Below, piece by piece: positions 1 to 6,089 of a stretch of 7,441 bases of DNA. A program made the translations under genes and the position numbers. The notes below the pieces were generated by a model, which worked only from the letters and a program-made list of their open reading frames with translations, searched no databases and was not told where the DNA came from. The DNA is from Candidatus Competibacteraceae bacterium (lineage in GTDB: Bacteria; Pseudomonadota; Gammaproteobacteria; Competibacterales; Competibacteraceae): the NCBI GenBank assembly GCA_020445045.1, contig JAGRHI010000040.1, forward strand, positions 737-8,177. The letters run 5' to 3'. Within the stretch, counting starts at the first letter, position 1; the number at the start of each line of letters is the position of its first letter.

Positions 1-104
1 GCAATGAGGATGTCAAGGAGTTCTACCTGGGCATTTCTTCCTCTGGGCGTAAATCCTTCAAGGACATCAAGCACTACCGTCGTCGTAAACGCTGGCTTTC
101 CTGA
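1..104 (+). CDS. ABC transporter ATP-binding protein, C-terminal end (partial)
   Basis: Only the last 33 codons are present, read in the frame starting at base 3 and ending in TGA at 102-104; the gene begins left of the window. The peptide runs NEDVKEFYLG, then a short Ser/Gly stretch, then RKSFKDIKHYRRRKRWLS. From memory, an (E)N.DVKEFYLG...R.SF.D.KHYRRRKRWL tail is typical of branched-chain-type (LivG/LivF) ATPases encoded beside LivH/LivM permeases and a long-chain acyl-CoA ligase in aromatic- and fatty-acid-degrading proteobacteria. Such a protein would sit on the cytoplasmic face of the membrane and power uptake of an organic acid or amino acid. Walker A and B motifs lie outside the window, so the family call rests on the tail alone. 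Overlapping ATG-initiated frames here are less plausible. Confidence 0.72.
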   Translation, partial: NEDVKEFYLGISSSGRKSFKDIKHYRRRKRWLS

Positions 105-274
105 GGCCGCCGTCGCGCATTGCAGGTTAAAACGAGGTCGTTGCGGATCAGTTGTAATCGTCCGCCCAAGGCCGTTTGGACAGCTTGAACGGGCAGGCTG
201 AGACTGCGGCGAGCGGATGTGTAGGGTGTGCTCAAACGTTGAAGCGCCCGCCACGCGTCCCGCGGACCTGCTGG
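105..274. other. Intergenic region between convergent genes
   Basis: This stretch separates the end of the ABC ATPase (plus) from the end of the first LysM-DUF1254 gene (minus). A small hairpin (GTCC-CGC-GGAC, 257-267) is visible just past the minus-strand stop, but no T-tract follows on either strand, so I do not call an intrinsic terminator. I see no credible coding frame. Confidence 0.5.
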
Positions 275-2077
275 TCAGGGCCGCGGCTCGATTTCCCCCG
301 GCCGCCAAGAGTGGTCAAACCAGGGCTCGAGCGCTCCGTACATCCGCAGCACGACATTCCATCCACGGTCGGGAACGGTCTGGACCCAGTTGCTTTCCTT
401 TCCGGCGGGTGCCTTCGGTCCAAAATAAACGTCGATCGACCCGTCCGCGTTCTTCCGCAGCCCCTTCGTCTGGCTGCTCATGCTTGGGAAGCGCTGGTCG
501 GTCTGGATCTGGGAGCGTGTTTGGTCGCTGTAGAGGATCAGCGACCAAAAGTCCTTGACCGGGACATTGGGAGGCAGGTGGAGGCGGTAGCTCTTGCCGC
601 CGTCAAGCGGATCGCCGTTCGCGTCCCGGGCAGTCCAGGCGTACTGGGACCCCTTGCCGATCATCTTCTCCTCCATCGCCGGTGTGACGAGGATCGCCAG
701 GTAGTAGTAGAAGGTCGCCGCGTCGAAATCCGCAACGCCGGGCGCGGCTTGGAACTGGTAACCGCCGATGAAGCCCAGTTGCCAGTTGCTGTCCTTGTAG
801 TAGTAGGCCGCCCGGTCGCGTGTATGGAAGAGGATGGCGCGCGCCGTGGCGTCGCCGACCGCCGCGGCCTCCGTCAGGATCTTCTTCATCCGGGCGTCGG
901 GTGCGAAGGGCTTGCCCTTTTGGATGCCGATCGACTGGAAGAAGCCGAGGGTGACCGGGTCGAGGGAATCGGTCGGTTCCTGCTGCACTACCTCGTTCAG
1001 CATTTCCCAGAACCGGTAATCGGTGGGAAATACGGTGTTGAAGGGCTTCCCCGACATGTCGATGAACATCGGCGGGGCCACTGCCTTGCCGGCCTCGGAC
1101 AGGGGGTAGATCTTCGTGAACTTCTTGACCAGTTCCACACCGGGCGCCGGATCGCCGTCGACCAGGAAGCTGCGCCACGGGACCCACAGTCCGAAAGTGG
1201 GCGAGTGCACCACGTAATAGCCTGAGGGCGCTTCATCTTTATAGCCAGGCGGCAAGAACAGATACTTCCCGCCCTTGCCCTTGTCCGGGCCGGTAATGCC
1301 GACATCGACGATCCAGTGCTGCCACATGTCGTTGGCCGTCCCGAGCACTTTTGGCGGCACCTCAAGCACCAGCGGCCCATCGATCAGGTCAAGCCAGGTC
1401 CAACTGTAGACCGTGTTGTCGTTCCCGGTGAGGACGATGCCGCGCGAGTCCAGCAGATGCTCGAAGATCGGCACCACCGTGTTGGGCGGACCCAGGGTGC
1501 TGAACGCCGCGCGGTTGGCGACCTGGCTGACGGCGGGCATCCCCAGGAGGAAGGACTGCACCGCACGCTCGAAGTCGAGGTTGTCGTAGAGCTTCTCCGC
1601 GCTAGCCTTGTCCGGGAAGCCGTCGAAGAAACGCAAGGTTCCGAGACGAGTCTCAATGCTGTCGGGGGCCGCGACGCCGGGCGGCAGCGAAGTCGAGTAC
1701 TTGTACCGCGGGTCCGCGGGGGTACCCGTCAGTGCCCCGATCCCGGCCATCATGCCCTGCGGGGTCGGGCCGGGCGCTGGAGTCCCAGTCGCCGCGCCAG
1801 GGATGGTCAGGTGCTGGCCGACGTCGATCACCGTCGAACTCAGGTTGTTCGCGTTGGTCAGCGCTTGCGGCGTGACGCCGAAGCGCTCGGCGATGGCGTC
1901 GAGGTCGTCTCCCGCAACCACCTGATAGGTGGCATTGGCGGCGTCGTATCGACCCTCGGCATGATGGCGGGAACCCATATCATCGGCCTGAGCCGTACCG
2001 AGGCCAAGACCAAAAAGCAGGGCCAGCGTTGTCAGCCCCAAACCTTTTCCAAGTCGGTATTCAGTTAAGCGATGCAT
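275..2077 (-). CDS. Exported LysM-DUF1254-DUF1214 protein (downstream paralogue)
   Basis: This 600-residue protein has unknown function. Seen: a Sec signal peptide (basic n-region, hydrophobic core about residues 12-27, likely cleavage after AQA at 29-31); a GSRHHAEGRYD motif at 35-45; one LysM domain at about 50-93 (YQVVAGDDLDAIAERFGV...DVGQHLTI); a Pro/Gly/Ala linker at about 94-138; a DUF1254 domain at about 140-300, starting ETRLGTLRF; and a DUF1214 domain at about 475-590, ending NVVLRMYGALEPWFDHSWRPG. Family knowledge: LysM usually binds peptidoglycan or related glycans, and DUF1254/DUF1214 (COG5361) proteins are typically exported and poorly characterised, usually without LysM. I infer a periplasmic, wall-associated location. 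The ATG at 2077 has AAGGA 8 nt upstream (2086-2090). It lies 91 bp downstream of its paralogue, and the two are probably co-transcribed. Compared with that paralogue it has a longer linker after LysM, containing a PTPQGMMAGIG stretch. Confidence 0.88.
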   Translation of the reverse strand: MHRLTEYRLGKGLGLTTLALLFGLGLGTAQADDMGSRHHAEGRYDAANATYQVVAGDDLDAIAERFGVTPQALTNANNLSSTVIDVGQHLTIPGAATGTPAPGPTPQGMMAGIGALTGTPADPRYKYSTSLPPGVAAPDSIETRLGTLRFFDGFPDKASAEKLYDNLDFERAVQSFLLGMPAVSQVANRAAFSTLGPPNTVVPIFEHLLDSRGIVLTGNDNTVYSWTWLDLIDGPLVLEVPPKVLGTANDMWQHWIVDVGITGPDKGKGGKYLFLPPGYKDEAPSGYYVVHSPTFGLWVPWRSFLVDGDPAPGVELVKKFTKIYPLSEAGKAVAPPMFIDMSGKPFNTVFPTDYRFWEMLNEVVQQEPTDSLDPVTLGFFQSIGIQKGKPFAPDARMKKILTEAAAVGDATARAILFHTRDRAAYYYKDSNWQLGFIGGYQFQAAPGVADFDAATFYYYLAILVTPAMEEKMIGKGSQYAWTARDANGDPLDGGKSYRLHLPPNVPVKDFWSLILYSDQTRSQIQTDQRFPSMSSQTKGLRKNADGSIDVYFGPKAPAGKESNWVQTVPDRGWNVVLRMYGALEPWFDHSWRPGEIEPRP

Positions 2078-2168
2078 GTTGTCTTTCCTTTTCTCTTGTG
2101 CCCTGGTTCAGGGCGAGAAACACCCCCGCTCCGCCTCGGTGCCGGGGCGAGGGAGGACCAAATGAAAA
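2078..2168 (-). other. Spacer between the paired LysM-DUF1254 genes, with hairpin
   Basis: This 91-base spacer holds a perfect 6-bp hairpin, GCCCTG-GTT-CAGGGC (2100-2114), 10 bases upstream of the ribosome-binding site of the downstream gene. A weaker 5-bp stem lies at 2134-2152 (CCTCG...CGAGG). Neither is followed by a T-tract, so neither is a standard intrinsic terminator. They could act as mRNA-processing or stability elements that set the ratio of the two proteins; this is inference. Confidence 0.4.
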
Positions 2169-3911
2169 TCACGGTTGCAATTCGGGATCACCCGGCCGCC
2201 AGCTCTGGTCGAACCAGGGCTCCAACGGACCGTAAAGGCGCAGCGCGACGTTATAGCCCTTGCCCGGCATGGTCTGGACCCAGTTCTTCTCGTGGTCCGC
2301 CGGTGCCTGCGGTCCGAACCAGACCGTGACGCCACCATCCGGGTCCATCTGGACGCCCGGGAGTGTGCTGTCCAATCCAGCCAGCTTTTGATCCGTCGGA
2401 AGGAGCGATCGCGTTTGGTTGTCGTAGACGGTGAAGGACCAGAAGTTCTTTGCCGGAATCGGCCCCGGCAGGGCCACCTTGTAGGTCTTGCCGCCATCCA
2501 GATAGGCCCCGGTCGAGTCGCGCACGCTGATCGCATAGGCGGAGCCGGTTCCCGGCTTCGATTCGGTCATGGCGGGCGTGATGCCGGTGGCGTAATAGAA
2601 GAACATCGCCCGCGCGTCGAGCAGGCGCTCCGCACCGTCCAGGAACAGGTAGCTGCCGCCGACGAAAGGCGTGAACCATTGGCGGTCGGAGTAGATCCGG
2701 GTTCTCGGGTCCCGTGAGGCAAACAGGTTCGATCGGGCGATCGCATTCGCCACGGCCACCGCGTCCGTCAGGATTCCCTTCAACCGTGCGTCGGGCGCGA
2801 ACGGCCGTCCCTTGCGAATGCCAATCGCGGCGTACAGGCCGACCTTGTCCGGATCGACCCAATCCGCGGGCTCATTCTGAACCACGTCGTTCAGCTCCTC
2901 GTAGAAGCTGAAGTCGTTGGCGCTGATGGTGTTGAACTTCAGGCCGGAGATGTCGACGACGCCGGTCGCCGGAGGATGGATCGCCTCGGCAAGGGGGAAG
3001 ATCGCCGCGTTCGCCTTGACGCCCGCCACCGCGGCCGGGATGTCGCCCTTCTCCACGAAGGCGCGATAGAACATCAGGAGCCGGTTGGTGCGGGGCCTTG
3101 CGACGTAATAGCCCTTCTCGGGCAGTGTCCCCTGGTAGCCGGGCGGGACGAACAGATAGTCGCCTCCTACCCCTTTGTCCGGACCGGTCAGCCCGACATC
3201 GGTCACCCAGCGGAAATCGGCGTCGTCCACCGGACCTAGCACCCGCGGCGGCACCCTGACGACCATCGGCCCGTCCTTCAGGTCGATGCAGAGGGTGACA
3301 TAGACGGTGGTGGTATTGGCGGTCAGAAACAGCGAGCGGGCATCCAACAGATCCGCGCTGATACCAATGCCCTGGTTGAGCTTGATACCCGCCTCATCGA
3401 AGCCTCGGCACAGAGCATGGACCGATGTTGCCGACATACCGGTCAGGAAGGCATCGATGCCTCGGCCGAAGTCGAGCTGATCGTATGCCAGCCGCGTCGT
3501 TGCGGGGTCCGGCGTGCCGTCCTTGAAGCGCAAGGTGCCGATTCGGGTCTTGATCGTGTCGGGGGTGGTGATCTTCGCCGGCACGTCCGGGGCATATTTT
3601 GGCGGAGCGGCTGTTGCTCCACCCGCGACCACCAGTTGCTGGCCCACATCGATGGTGTCCGAGGTGAGCTTGTTCGTGGATCGTAGTTCGCCGACGCTGA
3701 CACCGAGGCGCTCGGCGATGGCATCGAGGTCATCCCCAGGGGCCACTGTGTAAGCCTCGGAGGCGGCGTCATATCGGCCTTCAGCGTGATGGCGGGAGCC
3801 GATGTCGGCGGCTTGGACAGCCCCTACCCAGAGGCAGGCCGCAACCGCAAGTGCGCCAGAGCAGCACCGAGGCGGAAGCAATGGGGATCTCCCCAGTCTT
3901 GGCGTCGTCAC
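2169..3911 (-). CDS. Exported LysM-DUF1254-DUF1214 protein (upstream paralogue)
   Basis: A 580-residue paralogue of the downstream gene, function unknown. Start: GTG at 3911, with GAAGGAG 8 nt upstream. The frame stays open to an ATG at 4022, but that would put a 37-residue polar, Pro/Arg-rich extension before the signal peptide. Numbered from the GTG: signal peptide 1-34 (MTTPRLGRSP..., hydrophobic core about 19-32, cleavage after AVQA); GSRHHAEGRYD at 38-48; LysM at about 54-95 (YTVAPGDDLDAIAERLGV...DVGQQLVV); short linker; DUF1254 at about 119-280 (KTRIGTLRF, TGPDKGVGG, YLFVPPGYQ); DUF1214 at about 455-570, ending NVALRLYGPLEPWFDQSWRPG. A VAAC sequence at 23-26 resembles a lipobox, but the AVQA site eight residues on and the paralogue's plain signal peptide favour ordinary secretion. 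This is the first gene of the pair and is divergent from the AraC-type regulator. Whether it is an enzyme or a binding protein cannot be read from the sequence. Confidence 0.88.
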   Translation of the reverse strand: MTTPRLGRSPLLPPRCCSGALAVAACLWVGAVQAADIGSRHHAEGRYDAASEAYTVAPGDDLDAIAERLGVSVGELRSTNKLTSDTIDVGQQLVVAGGATAAPPKYAPDVPAKITTPDTIKTRIGTLRFKDGTPDPATTRLAYDQLDFGRGIDAFLTGMSATSVHALCRGFDEAGIKLNQGIGISADLLDARSLFLTANTTTVYVTLCIDLKDGPMVVRVPPRVLGPVDDADFRWVTDVGLTGPDKGVGGDYLFVPPGYQGTLPEKGYYVARPRTNRLLMFYRAFVEKGDIPAAVAGVKANAAIFPLAEAIHPPATGVVDISGLKFNTISANDFSFYEELNDVVQNEPADWVDPDKVGLYAAIGIRKGRPFAPDARLKGILTDAVAVANAIARSNLFASRDPRTRIYSDRQWFTPFVGGSYLFLDGAERLLDARAMFFYYATGITPAMTESKPGTGSAYAISVRDSTGAYLDGGKTYKVALPGPIPAKNFWSFTVYDNQTRSLLPTDQKLAGLDSTLPGVQMDPDGGVTVWFGPQAPADHEKNWVQTMPGKGYNVALRLYGPLEPWFDQSWRPGDPELQP

Positions 3912-3919
3912 TGATGGTT

Positions 3920-3926
3920 CTCCTTC
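3920..3926 (-). promoter_or_regulatory. Ribosome-binding site that sets the GTG start at 3911
   Basis: On the minus strand the sequence is GAAGGAG, 8 nt, GTG. This is the best Shine-Dalgarno match upstream of the signal peptide, and it places the start so that a basic n-region leads directly into the hydrophobic core. The distal ATG at 4022 has no comparable site. Confidence 0.75.
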
Positions 3927-4165
3927 GGGTTGCGGAGACGAACGTTCGGTGCGTGGCCGGGCATTGGTAGCACCAGTAGGGGGCGAAAATGCGCTCCATA
4001 AGGCAGGCGCTGGCAGCTCCAACTCGGCGGGAATCTACTAAAAATCGCGGGAGCACTCTTGATCCTTTGCGCCACGTATTTGATACTTCGCGCAAGCCGA
4101 GTGACTTTGCCGTGCCCGATATAGCGCTCCTAGCTGATTTTTGAGTCATCCTTTCGAATCATCCC

Positions 4166-4196
4166 GGCGCTTCGCGCCATCCCTCCTCCGAGGAGG
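4166..4196 (+). promoter_or_regulatory. Tandem hairpins in the araC-type leader; the second hides AGGAGG
   Basis: Hairpin 1 is GGCGC-TTC-GCGCC (4166-4178). Hairpin 2 is CCTCCTC-C-GAGGAGG (4182-4196), a 15-base palindrome of which about six pairs could form with a three-base loop. Its right arm contains a perfect AGGAGG Shine-Dalgarno (4191-4196). That site sits 3 nt before an ATG opening a five-codon frame (MPQLE, stop TAG 4215-4217), 11 nt before the regulator's ATG. The arrangement could be a translational control leader or simply a REP-like intergenic repeat. The pairing is seen directly; the function is inferred. Confidence 0.45.
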
Positions 4197-4228
4197 AAAA
4201 TGCCACAACTGGAATAGGGGCACTATAG

Positions 4229-5299
4229 ATGCCGAAATGCCGTTGCGACAGTGATAAGCAAGTTGGTCGCCTGATCGTCGAGGCCGGAATGGTGCGTGCC
4301 GGCCCGCTTCTGGCACTGCCTGCCGTGCTTCGCTCTCTCGGTGTCGATCCTCCCGAGTTGCTGGCAGAGCTTGGTCTGACCGAGTCCTTTTTCGAGGACC
4401 CGGAGAACACTTTGTCAATGGCGATGGGCGGTCGGCTCCTCGGTCTCTGTGTCGGGCGCACCGGCTGCGAGCACTTCGGATTGCTGGTTGGGCAGCATGC
4501 CGGCGCTTCGTCCCTCGGTGCCCTCGGTTACCTGATTCGAAGCTCCGCAACCGTCGGGGACGCACTCGCCGCGTTTTCCCGCCACCTCGACGTGCAGGAT
4601 CAGGGAGGAACGGTGTGGGTCGACAGCGAGGGCAGCCACTCGATCCTGGGGTATACCCTCTTCGACGCGGAGGTCGAGTCGCTGGACCAGATCATGGCGT
4701 GCGCCATCGCGATCGGAACCAACATCCTGCGTAGCCTGTTTGGTCCGCCGTGGCGCCCGGACGACGTGCTGTTTGCGTTCTCCCGCCCGAGGCGCGTAGG
4801 TCCTTACGAGCGTTTTTTCGGTGTGCAACCGCGCTTCGACGCCGATCGGTCCGGTATCGTCTTCCGATCCAGCCTGCTGAACGCGCCCGTACCGAGTGCG
4901 GATTTCCTCCTGCGCAAGCTTATGGAGGAGCGTGTGCGGGAGCTCAAGCGAATCTCCGAGGATGACGTTGTCGCGCGGATTCGCCGACTGCTGCGAATCA
5001 TGGTCACTTCGCCGGATTGCTCGATGAGTGCGGCAGCAGAACGAATCGGCATTCCCCGTCGTACGCTCAATCGGAAATTGGCGGTTGCGGGAACCACCTT
5101 TCATCAGCAGCGCGAGGAAGCGCGCCGGGAACTCGCCTGTCAGCTGCTCGAGAACACGCGGACGGCGGCAACCGATATTGCCGAGATACTTGGATACGCT
5201 GACTCGGCCAGCTTCACCCGGGCATTCCAGCGGTGGACTGGATCGACCCCTGTCCGGTGGCGTGTAAGCCGGCGGCATTCGCAGCCGATGGACCCATGA
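4229..5299 (+). CDS. AraC-family transcriptional regulator (arabinose-binding-like N-terminal domain)
   Basis: This 356-residue cytoplasmic DNA-binding regulator fits the PF12625 + HTH_18 architecture, usually about 330-350 residues. The N-terminal sensor domain spans about 23-225 (VRAGPLLALPAVLRSLGVDPPELLAELGL; LGALGYLIRSSATVGDALAAF). The C-terminal AraC domain spans about 247-346, with helix-turn-helix 1 at about 264-287 (SMSAAAERIGIPRRTLNRKL) and helix-turn-helix 2 at about 313-345, carrying the signature DIAEILGYADSASFTRAFQRWTGSTPVRWR. Relatives include OruR/ArgR-type and many catabolic activators. The ligand cannot be read from sequence. The ATG at 4229 has AGGGG 8 nt upstream (4216-4220); an internal ATG at 4289 (residue 21) is a plausible alternative, because many relatives begin close to that VRAGPLL stretch. 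It is divergent from the LysM-DUF1254 pair, which is its most likely target, with autoregulation possible; this is inferred from position only. Confidence 0.9.
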   Translation: MPKCRCDSDKQVGRLIVEAGMVRAGPLLALPAVLRSLGVDPPELLAELGLTESFFEDPENTLSMAMGGRLLGLCVGRTGCEHFGLLVGQHAGASSLGALGYLIRSSATVGDALAAFSRHLDVQDQGGTVWVDSEGSHSILGYTLFDAEVESLDQIMACAIAIGTNILRSLFGPPWRPDDVLFAFSRPRRVGPYERFFGVQPRFDADRSGIVFRSSLLNAPVPSADFLLRKLMEERVRELKRISEDDVVARIRRLLRIMVTSPDCSMSAAAERIGIPRRTLNRKLAVAGTTFHQQREEARRELACQLLENTRTAATDIAEILGYADSASFTRAFQRWTGSTPVRWRVSRRHSQPMDP

Positions 5300-5574
5300 G
5301 CCTTGAGCCTGGATCCTGCGGTTGGACCAGGAAGGACACGAAGATCACGAAAGTTCTCAAGAAGATGGCAACGCTCTCATGGGCACCTTCCAGGTGAGGA
5401 TGATGTTTGCGGAAGGCATTGCTTCATAAAATTGTTTTTCTTCGTGCCCCTTCGTGATCTTCGTGGTGAGATGCGCTTTTTAGGATAACTGACTAACTGC
5501 TGCCCTCTATCTCGGTGGCCCGGGGGCGATCTTCTGGATGTGGATGGGATGACGACAGTAAGCGCCACCCACGA
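5300..5574. other. Convergent intergenic region
   Basis: This lies between the end of the AraC-type gene (plus) and the end of the hotdog gene (minus). It is dominated by an inverted repeat (see the separate entry). Outside that repeat I see no gene and no hairpin with a T-tract. Short frames here are composed of the repeat and do not resemble proteins I know. Confidence 0.5.
5337..5465. repeat. Inverted repeat of CACGAA/TTCGTG units, probably a dispersed intergenic element
   Basis: A perfect 15-bp inverted repeat, CACGAAGATCACGAA (5337-5351) and TTCGTGATCTTCGTG (5451-5465), encloses 99 bases. TTCGTG recurs at 5441, 5451 and 5460 (10- and 9-base steps), and CACGAA at 5337 and 5346. From memory, TTCGTG..CTTCGTG arrays are widespread intergenic repeats in environmental bacterial genomes, often mis-called as small proteins. 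No transposase is encoded, so a non-autonomous or palindromic element is the most that can be said. Confidence 0.65.
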
Positions 5575-6042
5575 TCAGTTCGCCTCAATGGGCGAGGGCG
5601 GGGGAGCAATGGCCACCGGCTCCCGAGCCGTTGGCGGGATCGAATAGGTGCAGGTCACATGCGCCACGGGCTCCGGGTCGCCGTCCGAGTACAGCAACAC
5701 TTCGCCCACCGCCAAGCGCTTCCCCAATTTGAGAATTTGACCCCGGCCGATCAAATCGACCGGCTTGGGGCGGCGCAGGAAATTGCAGGTCAGATTGGTC
5801 GTGACGGCCAGTTCCACTCGCCCGATCAGACTGAGCAGCACCGCATACATCACGATGTCCGCTAGCGCCATCTGCACCGGACCCGACACCGTGCCGCCGG
5901 GTCGGATGAAATCTTCGCGAAAAGGTATGCGGATGCTTGCCCTGCCGGCTTCCAGGCTTTCCACCTGAATGCCCAACATCCCCACGAAGGGGACGTGTTC
6001 ATGGGCCAGTTGTTCGAATTCCGCCTGGGAAATGCGCGCCAT
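5575..6042 (-). CDS. PaaI-like hotdog-fold protein (probable acyl-CoA thioesterase)
   Basis: This 155-residue cytoplasmic protein has the length and layout of a single-domain hotdog thioesterase, which hydrolyses an acyl-CoA to acid plus CoA. The leading helix carries FVGMLGIQVESLEAGRASIRIPF (19-41); the central helix region is RPGGTVSGPVQMALADIVMYAV (47-68); the later strands include VTTNLTCNFLRRPKP (80-94) and LIGRGQILKLGKRLAVGEV (97-115). The usual HGG of PaaI proteins reads PGG (48-50) with Arg47 before it, while the acidic residue of LAD (Asp62) is kept. The last 20 or so residues are Pro/Ala-rich and probably disordered. It is the last gene of the minus-strand operon, 47 bp after the BadI-like gene; AGGGTGA lies 6 nt before its ATG. 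The substrate is unknown, but an intermediate of the neighbouring ring-opening pathway is a reasonable inference. Confidence 0.85.
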   Translation of the reverse strand: MARISQAEFEQLAHEHVPFVGMLGIQVESLEAGRASIRIPFREDFIRPGGTVSGPVQMALADIVMYAVLLSLIGRVELAVTTNLTCNFLRRPKPVDLIGRGQILKLGKRLAVGEVLLYSDGDPEPVAHVTCTYSIPPTAREPVAIAPPPSPIEAN

Positions 6043-6089
6043 AAGGATTCACCCTGATTGATGATCGATCGCCGATGAAGAGCTTCGAA

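Larger units (their letters stand above)
3912..4228. promoter_or_regulatory. Divergent intergenic region (LysM-DUF1254 genes / araC-type gene)
   Basis: This 317-base stretch has no credible gene and must hold the promoters for both directions. Visible elements are a perfect 10-bp palindrome CGAACGTTCG at 3939-3948, between the minus-strand ribosome site and the rest of the region; an AT-richer core at about 4030-4160; and two tandem hairpins at 4166-4196. Partial sigma-70-like hexamers occur (for example TTGATC at 4059-4064 and GTGACT at 4101-4106 on the plus strand), but none pairs with a good -10 at 16-18 bp, so I name no exact promoter. An AraC-family activator encoded at one edge could bind direct repeats here; I could not identify such repeats by eye. 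Confidence 0.5.

Noticed and set aside
176..1225. Long plus-strand open frame (349 codons) opposite the downstream LysM-DUF1254 gene
   Set aside because: It is antisense to a gene with clear domains; the translation is Arg/Val/Gly-rich with no recognisable motif, as expected from the complementary strand of GC-rich coding DNA.
2100..2114. Intrinsic terminator between the two LysM-DUF1254 genes
   Set aside because: The GCCCTG-GTT-CAGGGC stem is perfect, but on the minus strand it is followed by ACAAGAGAAAAGG, not a T-tract.
4200..4217. Five-codon MPQLE frame as a real leader-peptide gene
   Set aside because: The Shine-Dalgarno is only 3 nt from its ATG, tighter than usual, and the peptide has no run of a regulatory amino acid; kept only as part of the leader finding.
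3912..4228. Specific sigma-70 or sigma-54 promoter calls in the divergent region
   Set aside because: Partial hexamers occur, but with wrong spacing or poor -10 matches; no TGGCAC-N5-TTGC arrangement was found.
4415..5278. Minus-strand 287-codon frame opposite the AraC-type regulator
   Set aside because: The plus strand carries both AraC helix-turn-helix motifs and the sensor domain; the antisense product has no family features.
5303..5488. Small plus-strand frame ending FFFVPLRDLRGEMRFLG
   Set aside because: It is translation of the TTCGTG inverted repeat; this kind of peptide is a known type of artefact from intergenic repeats.
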